Assembly: GCA_014904845.1 (NCBI GenBank)
Contig: MU119315.1
Span: 1 to 64,000, forward strand
Source of the DNA: Acephala macrosclerotiorum
Lineage: Eukaryota; Ascomycota; Leotiomycetes; Helotiales; Mollisiaceae
Reading direction: 5' to 3'
DNA: 64,000 bases
Of the stretch, positions 33,927-45,746 are shown one piece after another (the first letter of the stretch is position 1; each line of letters opens with the position of its first letter). The notes beneath the pieces are model-generated. The model was given only the letters and a program-made list of their open reading frames with translations. It was not told where the DNA came from and searched no databases. The position numbers were made by a program, and so were the translations under genes.

Positions 33927-35108
33927 GGTGAAGGGTAAGGTGCTTGATGAAGGAGGCGTAAATGTCTCAATTACTTTCGGAAGATCGAAGCTCCTCCGTG
34001 GATCGAGGTGCTTGCTGAGTAAGTTTTGGAAGCCCCTGTCGTCTTGGGAGATTGTCGAACGTCGTGCAGATCGAGGGCGTCGAGTTCATTTGAAGAGCGA
34101 AGGACTCGTTGACGGAGCTGTCAATGTCACAGTTCCCAGCTCTCGTGGGATATCGTCGAAGGGTTCGTAGATTGAGTGCGTCGTCGTTTTTTGCTTGACT
34201 TGTCTTGAAATGTCGCCGTGACTGTGGAGAGGAAGTAGATCGGTCAAGTTGAGGGGGCTGGTGGGGTTTTGTAGATCATGAAGCGGGCTAATCTTAGCTC
34301 GGTTCAAATCTCAATCCCAAGTTGAAGGTGAGCGGATCGAAGGCCAGGAGTCAGCTCCGTGGGCTGAGTAGCGAGGAAGACTAACTTAGTGCACCCGCGG
34401 AGTGTGACTGAGGGGGAGGGAAGCAGTCCAGATCAAAATTTCCACACCCGAACAGGGGCATACTCCGATGTTCGTGATGTTTTGGCCATACTTGTGTAAG
34501 GGCCATCTTGGAAATCTGTTCGAGGAGAAATACAATCATTCTGCGAGGTGAGAAAAAGGGGGTAGGGAGAAATGGCTACTGGCTAAATCAAGGACGAAAG
34601 CAGATCTGTCTTGGCTAGGACGAAAAGCGGCAAATAAGATCTTACAATCAAAACACACAGCTCAAAGTACGCGGTCCACATAACCACGCTCAAAAGTCCC
34701 AGCACAGCACAAATTGGTTGTTTAATTATTACAGTGGTTGGTAAGACTTCCGAATTACCAAGATATTTGATTCCGCTAGTTGCCCACTTTGTCTATGCCA
34801 TCCCGTATAATACAATTGTATCCACTACATGCTTTTGCAATGCATATGTCTATCATGAGAAACAACCCGCTTTACCAGACATACCAAAGTATTCCCGCAA
34901 TCCGCCCCCAAAGGTAAACGCCAGGAGGGTATCATCAAAATAAGCAAATGCACCGCCCTTGCTATGTGCCACCAAACCTTCCTTCATAATCCTAATGCAA
35001 GTAGTGGACACGCATACCAATGCTTCGAAGACTCGAAGACATGGGCAAGAAAAGGAAGGAACACAGTTTATGAAAAACACATGAACATGAATGTAAAGTG
35101 TTGTACAA
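33927..35108. other. Intergenic region
   Basis: About 1.2 kb between the start of 2EXR gene C and the stop of the SNF2 gene. Direct words such as cgagg and gtcgtc recur near 33980-34160 in the gene C promoter. No gene or RNA is supported; ggttcaaatc at 34300 lacks a partner A box for a tRNA. Confidence 0.4.
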
Positions 35109-38100
35109 TCAGCGACCACCATCGTGAGCAACACCAAAGAGGAAGGCAAGTTGTTGGACATCAAGACGACCAATGGCCTGGCCTGCACCCTCATTTAAGG
35201 CGGTATCGACAAGTCTTCGCTTCTTCTCCTGGAGCGCGATGATGCGGTCTTCGACAGTCCCTTCGATCAAAATTCGATGGACTTGAACTTCGTCTTGTTG
35301 ACCAATGCGATAAGCTCGGTCCACAGCTTGCATTTCGATGAAGGGGTTCCAGAATGGATCGAGAATAATAACTCGAGAAGCAGCGACAAGGTTGAGACCA
35401 GCATTTCCAGCCTTGAGGGAGATGAGCATAATATTGCACTCGCTCGAATCCGTGAATTTGACAATAGCATCATTGCGCTGGTCGGCGGACATACTACCAT
35501 CGTAACGCAGGCATTTCCACTTGTTCTCATCAATGGGGACCTGGACAAGATCGAGAAGGGAAACAAATTGACTGAAGATGATCGTCTTCTTCTTGTCTTC
35601 GCGGAATTGTCCGAGCAATTCAACACACTTCGTAACCTTTGCGGATGGTTGCCAGTTCTTCTTGAGATAACGCATGTAACGACGACGGCCCTCCTTTGTT
35701 TTCGTAGCCTCCTTTTTTAGCATCGCCATAGAGATGTGGACCTTCTCCTTCTTGGACTTGCCCTTACCTTTCTTGTCCTTTTTCTTGGACTTTTTCGGCT
35801 TGCTGCTGGATTTGGCCTTGGCCTTGGCCTTCCCTTTGGAAGTCGCAGGGGCGAGGTCAGCTTCGTCATCGCCCTCCTCGCCTTCGGTAGAATCGTCGTC
35901 GATGTCGTCGATATCGTCTGGAACAATGAAATTTCGAAGATCGCCATCGCTGTTTGCGTCGTCCTCACTCTCATCATCTTCCTCGGATTCGGTTTCGCTA
36001 GCATCGGTTTCCTCGGCCTCGCTGGCAGTCTCTTCGTCATCAAGAACTGCTTCCGGCTTGTGTACTTTCTTGAAAGTGACATAGTCAATGACTTTATTCA
36101 ATACAAGGTCGCCACGGCAAGTTGGGCATCGGCCTTTAGCCGCACCATCGTTGCCATCTGCGACGTTTTGCTGAACGGCCGAATCGGAGATTTTAGTCAA
36201 GCATTCTGAACAAGTATCGTGACCACATGGACAGATGATACTTGGGTTGGGGACACCATCATAACAAACAGGACACTATGAAATTAGTCCATTGCACATT
36301 TTAGGGGTAAGAAGGATAGGTAACCTACCTCGAAAGCATCCTCAGCAGCCAACAATCGAGCAATGACTTCTGGGGCAAGATTCTTGGCCAATTCCATCAT
36401 AGCTTCTACCGAAATTTCTCCTCCAGCAGGGGCGGCTTCATCAAAGTCCTGGATCAGATGAGGATGGCAACAGGCTTGGCGAAGGCGAAGAAGGAGAACT
36501 AAAACGTTGGAGTAGTTTTTGCCTACGGTGCCAGCTTTCAGATACCTAGAGGTTGACAGTTAGCTATTGCAAGTTCTGTTCCATTTTCTTGTTTTCACTC
36601 ACTTATTGAATTGGAGTTGGGTCTTGGTCTCCAATGCCTTGTAGAAATCCTGTTCCTCCTCGCTGAAGACAACGTGCTGGATTTCCTCTGTCTTTGCCGG
36701 AAGTGTGATGATTGGCTTACCATCAATCAGAGAGGTCTTGGTGCGTCGAAGTAAGATGGCTTTCAGAACCGCCTGAAGCTTTCGCATAATCTTGTCCAAA
36801 TCGTATCTGTTTCTCGAATCCTTCGTCAACATGCCAAACTCCTCGTTGAATCTGGTCCATTCATTGTAAGGCTTGATGCGGAGGAAGTGAATCAAGGAAT
36901 AGAGTTCCCCAACATTGTTCATCATTGGCGTACCAGTGAGGCAGAATCTGTACAGGGAATTGATCTGGCAAGCAGCCTTCGCAGCAAGCGTGGCTTTGTT
37001 CTTGATGCATTGTGCTTCGTCGAGCAAGACGCGATAGAAGAGACTCTTGGGCCCAAGGAGAGGGAATTGCCTTCTCATTGGAGCTTCATCATATTCCTGA
37101 CCCTTGCGCTCCGTCAAGAATTTGTCGAGTCGCTTCCACTCCGCTGCCAATGTTCCGTAGGTCGTCAGGACTACATCGTGTGTTCGAAGATCGTCCCAAC
37201 CAAGGTTTCTGTTTCGGCCGTGAAGCATAATCGTGGACAATCGGAAACCTGGTTTGACCTTCTTCTTGATCTCACGATCCCATTGGCGTACCAAAGCCAC
37301 AGGACCGACTATCAACGTAGTCTATTACTCATTAGTACTGATATCGAGATAAAACATGATAGACAAAATACCTTGCGAAGTCGGTCATCTGATGGACGAC
37401 TGAGCATGAGAGCAAGTGACGAGATAGTCTTGCCGAGGCCCATATCATCCGCGAGGATACCACCTTTGTTCTTACCTTCTTCCATTGCCTTCAGCCAGGT
37501 CAAAGCAAGCTTTTGATGCTCGTACTAGATGAAGTCAGCAACTGCCAGCGGCTTGGTAATAAGCGTACGTACCAATGGATACACAAGTCCCTCCGGTGTT
37601 CCTTCTCTGTCTTCGGGAGGAATCTCGTCATCCGGACGGATGTTCGCAAGGAGATCCTTGATCTGCTCATTTGTTTTTCGGGGATCATTGAGGATGTAAT
37701 CAAGTTGGTCGTTCATGTTGGCACCGAGACCGAGGTGTCCTCTAATTTCATCCAAGTTGTTGCCGGATCGCAGGATTAAATCGTCAAGAGAGTAAGGGTC
37801 TGAGGCATCAACTTCAGGTAAACTGAACGGATTTGACCAAGATCCTGGATTACTTCCACTATATACAGGGAGGTTGTTCATGGTATAACCCAGGCCGGGC
37901 CCGGTAGCATGCATTCCAGGATACACGTATTCGCTCTTTCCCATGAAAGGATTTTGTGAACTGCTTGCTGATCCAAGGGAATTGTAGGAGTTGGTGGGAG
38001 CACCAGTCATCCAGTTATGCTTCTGATCGTTACCGAACAAAGCCGTCTGCTGCAAGGCTGCTTGCCCTGCAGCCATCGCTTCAGGCGAACGCTTCATGCT

Positions 38101-39581
38101 TTGTTGAGGTGGGCCATAGCTTCCTGTAGGGCGGGAGTAGCGACCATTATCGTGGAAGGCAGAAGGCGGGATAATTTCTATATCTGAATCGCTTGCGTCG
38201 GAAGAGTCATCGCGGAAGGCGCCAGGCATGGATCTTGAAGAAGAAACTTCAGACTTGATGTCGCGAAAGCTGCCGGGCATGGGTCTTGAAGATGATGCCT
38301 CAGACTTGATGGCAGGACGACTGTAGAGGTTGGGTTGGGTAGCATATGAACTGAACCCGGTATTCATGCCAGAAAGCCCCTTGCGTTTAATGTCTGGTGT
38401 CATAGACCGAGGCTCTGCTTTGATAGAAGGATTGAGGGAGGTCTTGCTTGAGGAGGGCATCCATGGAAGCTTCCGGCTAGAAGACCCCCCAAGTTGTGCG
38501 GATGAAGAGCTTGCCGAGCTGTTGCCAAAGGCAGGCGGAGGTGGTCCCATCCCAGACATTCGAGCGAACGCATTCTGTGACGACGGACCGGCCTGTGTGT
38601 TTGATGAAATTGCAGATTGAGGAGCAAGTCCTTGCTGAATACTGCGAGCGAACTCCTCGTCGAGCCTCACACGTCTGAGCCTATCTTCTTCCTGCTTTTG
38701 CTGTTCCAAGAAGAATTGATCGCCAAAAGCCTCTAGTTCCTCATCACTAGAGCAATGTTAGCGTATGTACTTGTGACAGTAGTGCACGCAGTGACTGGTA
38801 TCTGATAGGGAAGAACGATGGGGGAGAAATGATAGTGAATTTGTGGACAAACAAAGCGAGGTCAAAGTAGCCATCACCAAACATAGGGTAGTATCCATAC
38901 CCTGAACTCATTATAGAAGATGGTGTTGTAGGGCCTGTCATGTAGGGGCTCGGAGAGGTACGTCGAGATTTGGCATCTTCGATAGGAGCAAGAGCACCGT
39001 CAAGGTGCTTGCTGTGTGATCGCTTTCGGCTCGGGAGGTTTATTCGAGAGGGGCTGACCAGATCACCGAGAGAATCTGCAGAATGCGGGGTCGATGGCAC
39101 GGAGGAGGCAGAGCTCAGAGAGTGCCATTGATCTACGAATTAATTAGGAACGTGTTTGCCGCCTGTAGGGAAGATGTTTTGGGTGAAGATGTCGGGCGTG
39201 CGCATCTGAAAGAAAAAGAAAATATGTTCTGCACTCACTCATAGAGCTGTCCATGGCCGATCCTAAGGTCGTGTCGTCTTCGGGGGAGGTATTAGCTGGC
39301 TTCTTGCTCGAAGAACTGGTGGAAGGAGTTGTTCGGGCTGGTTGGGACGAAGTGGAGAGTTGCGAACTTGAGGCTGTCGTGGTGGTACAACGCTTAAGTG
39401 CCCGCACCTGCTTTTCGAGAGAGAGAATTTCCGCCTTTACCTCTGCTTCAGCAGCCTCGCGATTTTGTACGGAATCATCGATGCTGGCAAGCAAGACCTT
39501 CTGGAACGCAATTTCCTCTACCAGCCCCTGGATTTCCTGCTGATTGGAGGCCTGCGAATCGGCCTGCTGAGATTGTGACAT
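35109..39581 (-). CDS. uls1: ULS1/Rrp-type SNF2 translocase with RING finger
   Basis: complement(join(35109..36275,36329..36545,36603..37321,37372..37524,37573..38746,38901..39132,39239..39581)), 1334 aa, with six introns (48-154 nt). All joins keep frame. Start is ATG at 39581 (MSQSQQADSQ). The N-terminal ~500 residues are disordered, with IKAE, IKSE, IKSE (Lys about 301, 339, 356) and acidic SDIEII (about 379-384). The SNF2 core begins TPEGLVYPLYEHQKLALTWL, with DDMGLGKT (motif I), VLLDEAQCIKN (DEAQ box) and FCLTGTPMMNN. An inserted C3HC4 RING (CPVC..CPCGH..CSEC..CPTC) and a long acidic-then-Lys-rich linker follow. The helicase C half has IIFSQF, SLKAGNAGLNL and AVDRAYRIGQ. This is the layout of yeast Uls1 and fission yeast Rrp1/Rrp2, SUMO-directed ubiquitin ligase/DNA translocases. 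It is nuclear by inference. Confidence 0.9.
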
Positions 39582-40450
39582 CGTGTCGTGGGTAGGCAAA
39601 TACGGGCAGGCGCCCCGCGGATTCTGATGTGGCGATTAATGTACCAACAAGGCTCTGCAGATGTTGGAGACGATTTAACCGTACTTGTTGCGCGTGCGAG
39701 CTGAACCTGTGCACCCAGCAGGTTCGCCGACAGCGAGATTCGAAAGAAAGGAGAGGCAGTACGACCAGAAATGGTGTTTCCTGGTTGCACAGAAAGAACG
39801 GAGAAAAGAAAGTTAACCGCGTCACCAGGGATCTTTACGCGTCTAGCTCAGAAAGCCCGGAAGTTTTTTGGTGGGGGAAAGCGTGATGAACACCATACAC
39901 ACATAGAACTAGATTGAGCGGCCGCATTTAGGATCATGTGACCCGTACCACTCTTTTCCTCTTTTGATCATACCAACTGTGTAGGATAACATATTGCCGT
40001 GCTGATTAGCGCTAGATATGGAAAGTTCTGCTGGCTTTACATAGAAGATTAGCCTAATTAGAGCACTGTTACGTGGCAATAGACCTAGTACCATGCTACT
40101 TATAGCTACTTCCGGAAGAGTAGATTGGAATTTGAACCGCATCCGACTCTTCAAATTCTACAAGCTTTCGAGTGGGCTTCATTTGATATTCAGCAGAGAT
40201 ATGGGTGAGTTCTTACGCCGATTCGCTCTTTTATGATTAATTTTCTTCGGTCACAGAGTCGACAAGTCCCTTCTGGAGGTTCTAGATGCTTTGATAATGC
40301 TGGCCTTTCAAAAGCAGCTATTGAGCGTTGCTTTCTTCCTCCAATTTTATGTTCCTCCAAATATTTTAGGACATCCGTAGAAGCTTTCCCATGTCGCTAT
40401 GCTGATTGATGTGTACCTACTTTGAGTACTTCTCCCAAACTTCATTACTG
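39582..40450. other. Intergenic region
   Basis: This holds the promoter of the SNF2 gene and the 3' flank of the fucosidase gene, both on the minus strand. Short frames shadow the first exon. No further gene is supported. Confidence 0.4.
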
Positions 40451-42962
40451 TCAAACATCAATCAACAACCCCCCTTCCACATTCACAACCCTCAAGCCCT
40501 CCCTCCCAGTCACCCTAGCACTCCTCACAACCCCCTCTCCATCCCACTCAAAATCCACCACTCCTCCCCCTCTAACCCTCAAACCCTTCACCCCTCCCGG
40601 TCCCCACTCCCTCGGAATAGCCGGACCCAACACCACCTCCTCCCTCCCAGGCAAATCCACAACAAGCATCGCCAACACCGCACCCACAACCCCAAAATTC
40701 GCATCAATCTGAAACGGTGGACTCTTCGCCGAATACATACTCAACCCATTTCCCGCAAAATTCCTCTGGATCGCATATCGTAGTTCCCCGTACGCCACCT
40801 CCGTCTCATTAAGCATCGCCCAACAAGCCGCCCTCCAAACCTTCTCCCACCCCGCATCAGCATCCGGCCCCGTCCCATTCCCCCGATTGATTAGAGAAGT
40901 CCGGACCGCAGATTGGATAGTAGCATTAGTATACCCAGAGAGGAAACTGGAGATCGAGTACGCAGGATACCAGCCTATGAGGTGGGAGAGGTGACGATGG
41001 GTATCGTTTGGAAAGTCATAACCTAGCGAGTCGGGAATTTTCCATTCTTTGATTTCGCCGAAGGAGCCAATGTGGAGGCCTTGATCTAGTTTGGTAAGGG
41101 AGGCTGTGAGGTTTGAGAGGAAGGTTATGTCTGGTTCGAGGGTGGGGAGGGAGGAAGTGGAGGAGAGGATGTTGGTGAAGAGTTGGTAGAGGAGTTGTTG
41201 GTAGTGTGTACAAGCGAATGTTGTGGGACCGTGTTCGGGGCTATTGCAGGGGTTTACTACTAGTGTTCCGTCGTTGAAGTAAGCGTCTTGTTGTAATTGA
41301 GAGAGCCAGAATTCTGCGATGCCTTTCAAGAGCGGGTAGCCTTGAGCGGTGAACCAGGTGATGTTTTGCGAGTACGAGAAATGGTCGTAGACATGGTGCA
41401 TCATCCAAGCTGCAGCTGCGGGGTAGTTCGCCCACTGGGCTGTATCTTTCATTCCTGTATGACCAAAGATGTTCATCTCATCGTGGACCACCCATCCAGG
41501 TGCTCCGTATAAGAGCTCTGCGGTCTCGGTGCCGCGAGGAACCCAAGTATCTTGCATGTAGTTCCAAGTCGCGACTTGCAAATTTCCCAGACCAGTCTGA
41601 TCAACTCCCCAATGATTCATCTGGAAGTTGATGTTGGAATGGTAGTCAGCACTCCACGCTGCTGTCAACGTTTCGCTCCAGCGTCCAGCAAGATTCGTCG
41701 GTAGACTATTCTCTCGTTCGGATGAGATGAAGAGGTGCCGACCGAGACTGAACACAAGAGACTCAAGATAGGGATCACTGGTATCATTTTTTGCGTACCG
41801 ATCCAGCATCTCTGACAGCTCTAGATCAGCAGATCCAGTGATGTCCGGAAGGTCCAGGGTGAATTGCCCCATCAAGTCTTGGTAGTCCGAGCTGTGCGCC
41901 GCTCTCAAGTCGCTTTCAGTCTTCGCAACGGCCTCAGATGTGATTGATTCCACATACGCAGCCGGATCGTCGCCCATGAATGAAAAGTTGTTTTCCGCAT
42001 TGCCTTTCGTCTGATCGTAATTTGTTCCAGCTCCAATCACAATAGTGAACTCTTGAATGTGAGAGCTAGCTGGAATGACCAAAGAACCAGAACTTGGATC
42101 ACAGACAGCAGTCCCAGTCCGTGTATTAAGGCGTGTCATACCATCATACTTCATTCCGGTGGGCGGACCTAGTTGCGTGATCCCAGATAGGCGTACATAC
42201 TGGTCTCCGCAAGTCACGTTAAGAAGTGAGGGATCCACGAGCTGGTTCTGCAACGCAATCGTGATCTTCGGCAATGCTGTACTCGAAGAGAGATGGTACA
42301 CACAGACTTGATCTGGGTATGAGCAATATACCGTCGACGTGTAGTTGTTGCCATCGTTCGCGGCGTAGGTCGTCACATGAAGTCCAGTGTCGAAATCGAG
42401 TGACCTGCGGAAGGTGTTCGCCGCTGAAACGCCATCAATGACAACTGAAAGATTTGCATATACTTGGTAAGAACCATAGTTGTCACCATTTCCAAGAAGC
42501 TGTGATACATCTGCATGTGTTAGTCCTGCTCCTGCAAACATTAAGTTGCACTTACTGCCTGTTCCATCCTGGAAGATCCACTGCCGTATTCCAGGCAGGT
42601 ATTCCGACTTTTCTTCTGCTGGGTTCCCTCCGGTATACGACTGGTGCACAATGAGCACGTAAGTCCATATTAAATCAGGCAAATATCTACCGAGCTCTCG
42701 AAAGGACCACCTGACCAGAGCGAGTCAATGTTCAACACAATCGATTCTGCTCCGGGAGAGCCAAATGGCATAGCTGCGTGGACTCAGCAGGGCTTCCCTC
42801 AGAATAGCACCGTGCGAACTGACCTCCCAAACGACCATTGCCAATGGGATATGCTTGCCTGATAATGTCATTCCACAATGCGGGTTCACTGGACCATATC
42901 GCCTTGCTTCGAGCTTGTGGTAGCAGCGAACACAAAAGAAAAAGAACTTTCAGAAGCCTCAT
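40451..42962 (-). CDS. Secreted GH95 alpha-L-fucosidase
   Basis: complement(join(40451..42510,42556..42640,42691..42773,42824..42962)), 788 aa. Three short introns (50, 50 and 45 nt) cluster in the first 450 bp. The signal peptide is MRLLKVLFLLCSLLPQARS. The GH95 start is conserved: WNDIIRQAYPIGNGRLGAMPFG, SLWSGGPFE and YTGGNP. Catalytic-site segments are SNINFQMNHWG (the Asn pair), SPEHGPTTFACTHYQ (candidate catalytic Glu) and FQIDANFG (Asp). GH95 enzymes are inverting 1,2-alpha-L-fucosidases acting on fucosylated xyloglucan or glycans, though some act on galactosides, so the exact substrate is open. Length agrees with the family (about 750-850). No frame damage is seen. Confidence 0.93.
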
Positions 42963-43029
42963 TGTGACTTGGGATAGAAATGGGACTGTGTCTGAGGGAT
43001 TTGGCTGAGGACTGTGGCCGCTGGGCCCT

Positions 43030-43195
43030 GTTTTAAAGGGTAAAAGCCATTTGTACAGTACATCGAAACCCCGCACTCGTGAGGAGAAAATACGAGAAAG
43101 TAAACTCTTACATTAGTGGCATTGTGAATACAACGTAGTAGATCTACCCAAAAAGGCATCTGATGTTGATCATCCTTTTTGCCTGCGGGGTTACT
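43030..43195 (-). promoter_or_regulatory. Fucosidase promoter, possible CreA sites
   Basis: Within about 230 bp upstream of the start lie two matches to the carbon-catabolite repressor consensus SYGGRG: gcggg(g) at about 43186-43191 (plus) and its complement ccccgc at about 43069-43074. A TATA-like tttaaaac on the minus strand is near 43031. CreA control would suit a plant cell-wall enzyme. The motif is short, so chance is likely enough. Confidence 0.3.
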
Positions 43196-45746
43196 AGATT
43201 TTCCGTGCGGAAGTCGGTTCTCAATTTCGGGCCTTCATTTAACCGAGATGCATTCTGCAGGCCTCAAAGCTGCAGGAACTTGAGGGCATCCGCTTTCTAA
43301 CTTGCTCACGCCAACGGGTAATTGAGTGTCGTCGATGTGCATGTATTGAGATCCTTTCCGGCAGGTGATCGTGAAAGTCCTGGAGGAACCTATCGAAACG
43401 CTCAGATGCAGTAGGTATCGAAGAAACTCGAGAATAGGTATGTGCCTTTCGTTCAGCCTGTTTAGCCCAGCTTCGTGGGAGCGACTTCCCCACTCTGCTC
43501 GATGGAAAAAGATAAGAGCCCTTCATACTACAGCCTCTTGTAAGATTAATCGGGGTTTTTAGGGGTGCATCAACCCAGGTTTTTTACAACATTGCCACTT
43601 ATCTCGTGGTATTTTAAGCTTTAATAGACCACTTTTTTCCGTATCTCTATAGTAACGCTACTAGGCACTCAAAATATTAGCATACGATTTCATCGATTTA
43701 GTGCAATCCGATTAGATATTACGAAAACTTATTTCTTTCGAAAAGTGGGCGCATACTTTAAATTGGGTGCAAATTACATAGAAAGTAAGTAATCAATAGT
43801 ACCCTAAGTTCTCAGGCTTCTAGTTTATGAATGATAAGTAGGGTGGTGGACTGACTGTGATCGTACAATTCAAAAACCCGATTGATCTCACAAGAGACTG
43901 TAGCATCTTCAGTTCGTGCCTATCACACACGCCGAGGTCCAGATGCACCAAGACCACAGCTCGGATGTCGACGCGACGCGAGAAGACGTGACTTTTTGCA
44001 GCCAAGATGAGAAATTACTGAAGTATAATTAATTGCACAAATTTGCATTAGCAGTATTACATAAAAGCGGCTCCATGGCAGGATCAGGATCCATGAATAT
44101 TGACCGAGACTTGTGTAAATGACCAATGATCATCACCGTGATCACGGCTCATCAGATACACTTGACTCAGGGTGTCGAAACAGCTGTAAATATAGTATAG
44201 AGCTGGAAGAACTTTTCGAATACAAACAACACATTCATAATGAAGCACAATTCTCATGCCGACGAGCAAGATAAGAGAGAATGGAAGGTCGAAAATAACT
44301 TCAGGCGCGTGGTGGAACCATTCGTAGATCTCGTGAAGAAGGTTTGGGGCGATTTCAGGGGTAAAATCTTCACTAAGCTTGGGCCCTATCATGGGACGGA
44401 TCTGGAAGCGCTAGACCTGTTCCTGAAATTAGGCGCCCCCTAAGGCGACTCGCTTCAAGCTTCTTTTTTCCCACGTTCCATTTTCAACCAACTCCGAAAT
44501 CCTACAACCTCTCTCTTCACCTCTTCTTATATGAGATGTTTCTGGCCTGTTCACGACCATCATGGGATGGTTCAGTACTGCGGTCGCATCGTGATAGCCT
44601 CGAGCGGTCCCTCGAGTCTCAAGTTTCAACCCCGCGCCAGTGCCGACCTGCCTTGAAAACTGGAGTCAACACAGCAACGGGATCTTCGCAAGGCTCAAAG
44701 ATCGCGGGACGGTCCAAAATGACCCATGCCACTTCTCGGATATATTCCCTCAGCTTAGACCTCTTTGATTAGAAGGCGTTGCAAGGTGGAAAGACCGTTC
44801 CTGCCCAATTTGGCCTTAGCGCTGCCACAACGACCTCGTACCCGGAGCTCATTACCACCTTCTCACTCAGTGTGGCTGCAACTTCACCAATTCGAGTATA
44901 TCCAAGCTGTCAATATGCATGCTTGCTGCACACCTGTGGCTGCCAAGTGCCTCTAGATACAGCGCTTCAGGTCGTGATGATTCACGCGAGGCGCTGATTA
45001 TCGACGGCGTCAACATTTCCTTATTACTCCCGCTTGGCCTAGTTTCCACTCTTCTGTTGAGACCACAGAGACGCATTTTCTTCCCATTTTCTCAATTCGT
45101 CGTTGTTCTTGTTCATCATCTCCAACTCTCTGCCATTCATTACAGTGTATCATTTGAGATACGTCCTCATCTTCACGATCGTTTACGACGCAAGGACAAT
45201 AAACAGATCCAACATATTTATCGAAAACTCCAGTGATTTTGACGAGCGATTCGACAAATCTTTCAACGATTCTCTGACGAACAATCCAACATTTCATCGA
45301 CAACTCGAGTGTGGTTTTGGACGCGACTTCCGCCGTTTTCAATTGAACGCTCTGGGCCTCGCCCTCTTTCTGCGGGAACAGCGACATCACCTCTCGAACA
45401 TCGAACTACGAACTGCACAGACTCTGGTCCCATACGCTCGACCGTTCTCGAGACGTAAAAACATCACATCCGACCCCGAAAAGACGTTTCGAAACGGCGA
45501 TCAGCCCTGACAAGGAGCATAAACAGTGTCCGTGCGGCATACGATCGTTCGAAATATAGAATGGGCTCGAATCCGAATTAACATTCGATCAGCAATCTTG
45601 ATTCTCGTCTGGTCTGTTGTTTTTGGCGGGGGTTTCTGCATTGCATAGTTGCATTGTTGCATTGTTGCTTGGAAGCTGTCGACTGGTTCGACCCACGACG
45701 TCTCGACACTCCTATCTGCAAAGAGTTTTTATAATAATAATTCATA
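43196..45746. other. Intergenic region with one possible small ORF
   Basis: No gene is firmly supported in this 2.5 kb. The best candidate is 44240-44443 (plus, 67 aa, MKHNSHADEQDKREWKVENN): charged, no domain, with a TATA-like aaatatagtatag about 40 bp upstream of the ATG and an A-rich leader. An opposite frame overlaps it. A gcattg/gttgcattgttgcattgttg run lies at about 45638-45675, just upstream of the next gene. Confidence 0.3.

Noticed and set aside
34270..34320. Possible tRNA (ggttcaaatc B-box-like word)
   Set aside because: No A box, no acceptor stem pairing and no cloverleaf can be drawn.
35734..36209. Hydrophobic plus-strand frames resembling membrane helices
   Set aside because: They lie antisense to the acidic and Lys-rich linker of the ULS1-like gene; Glu/Lys codons read as Leu/Phe/Ser on the other strand.
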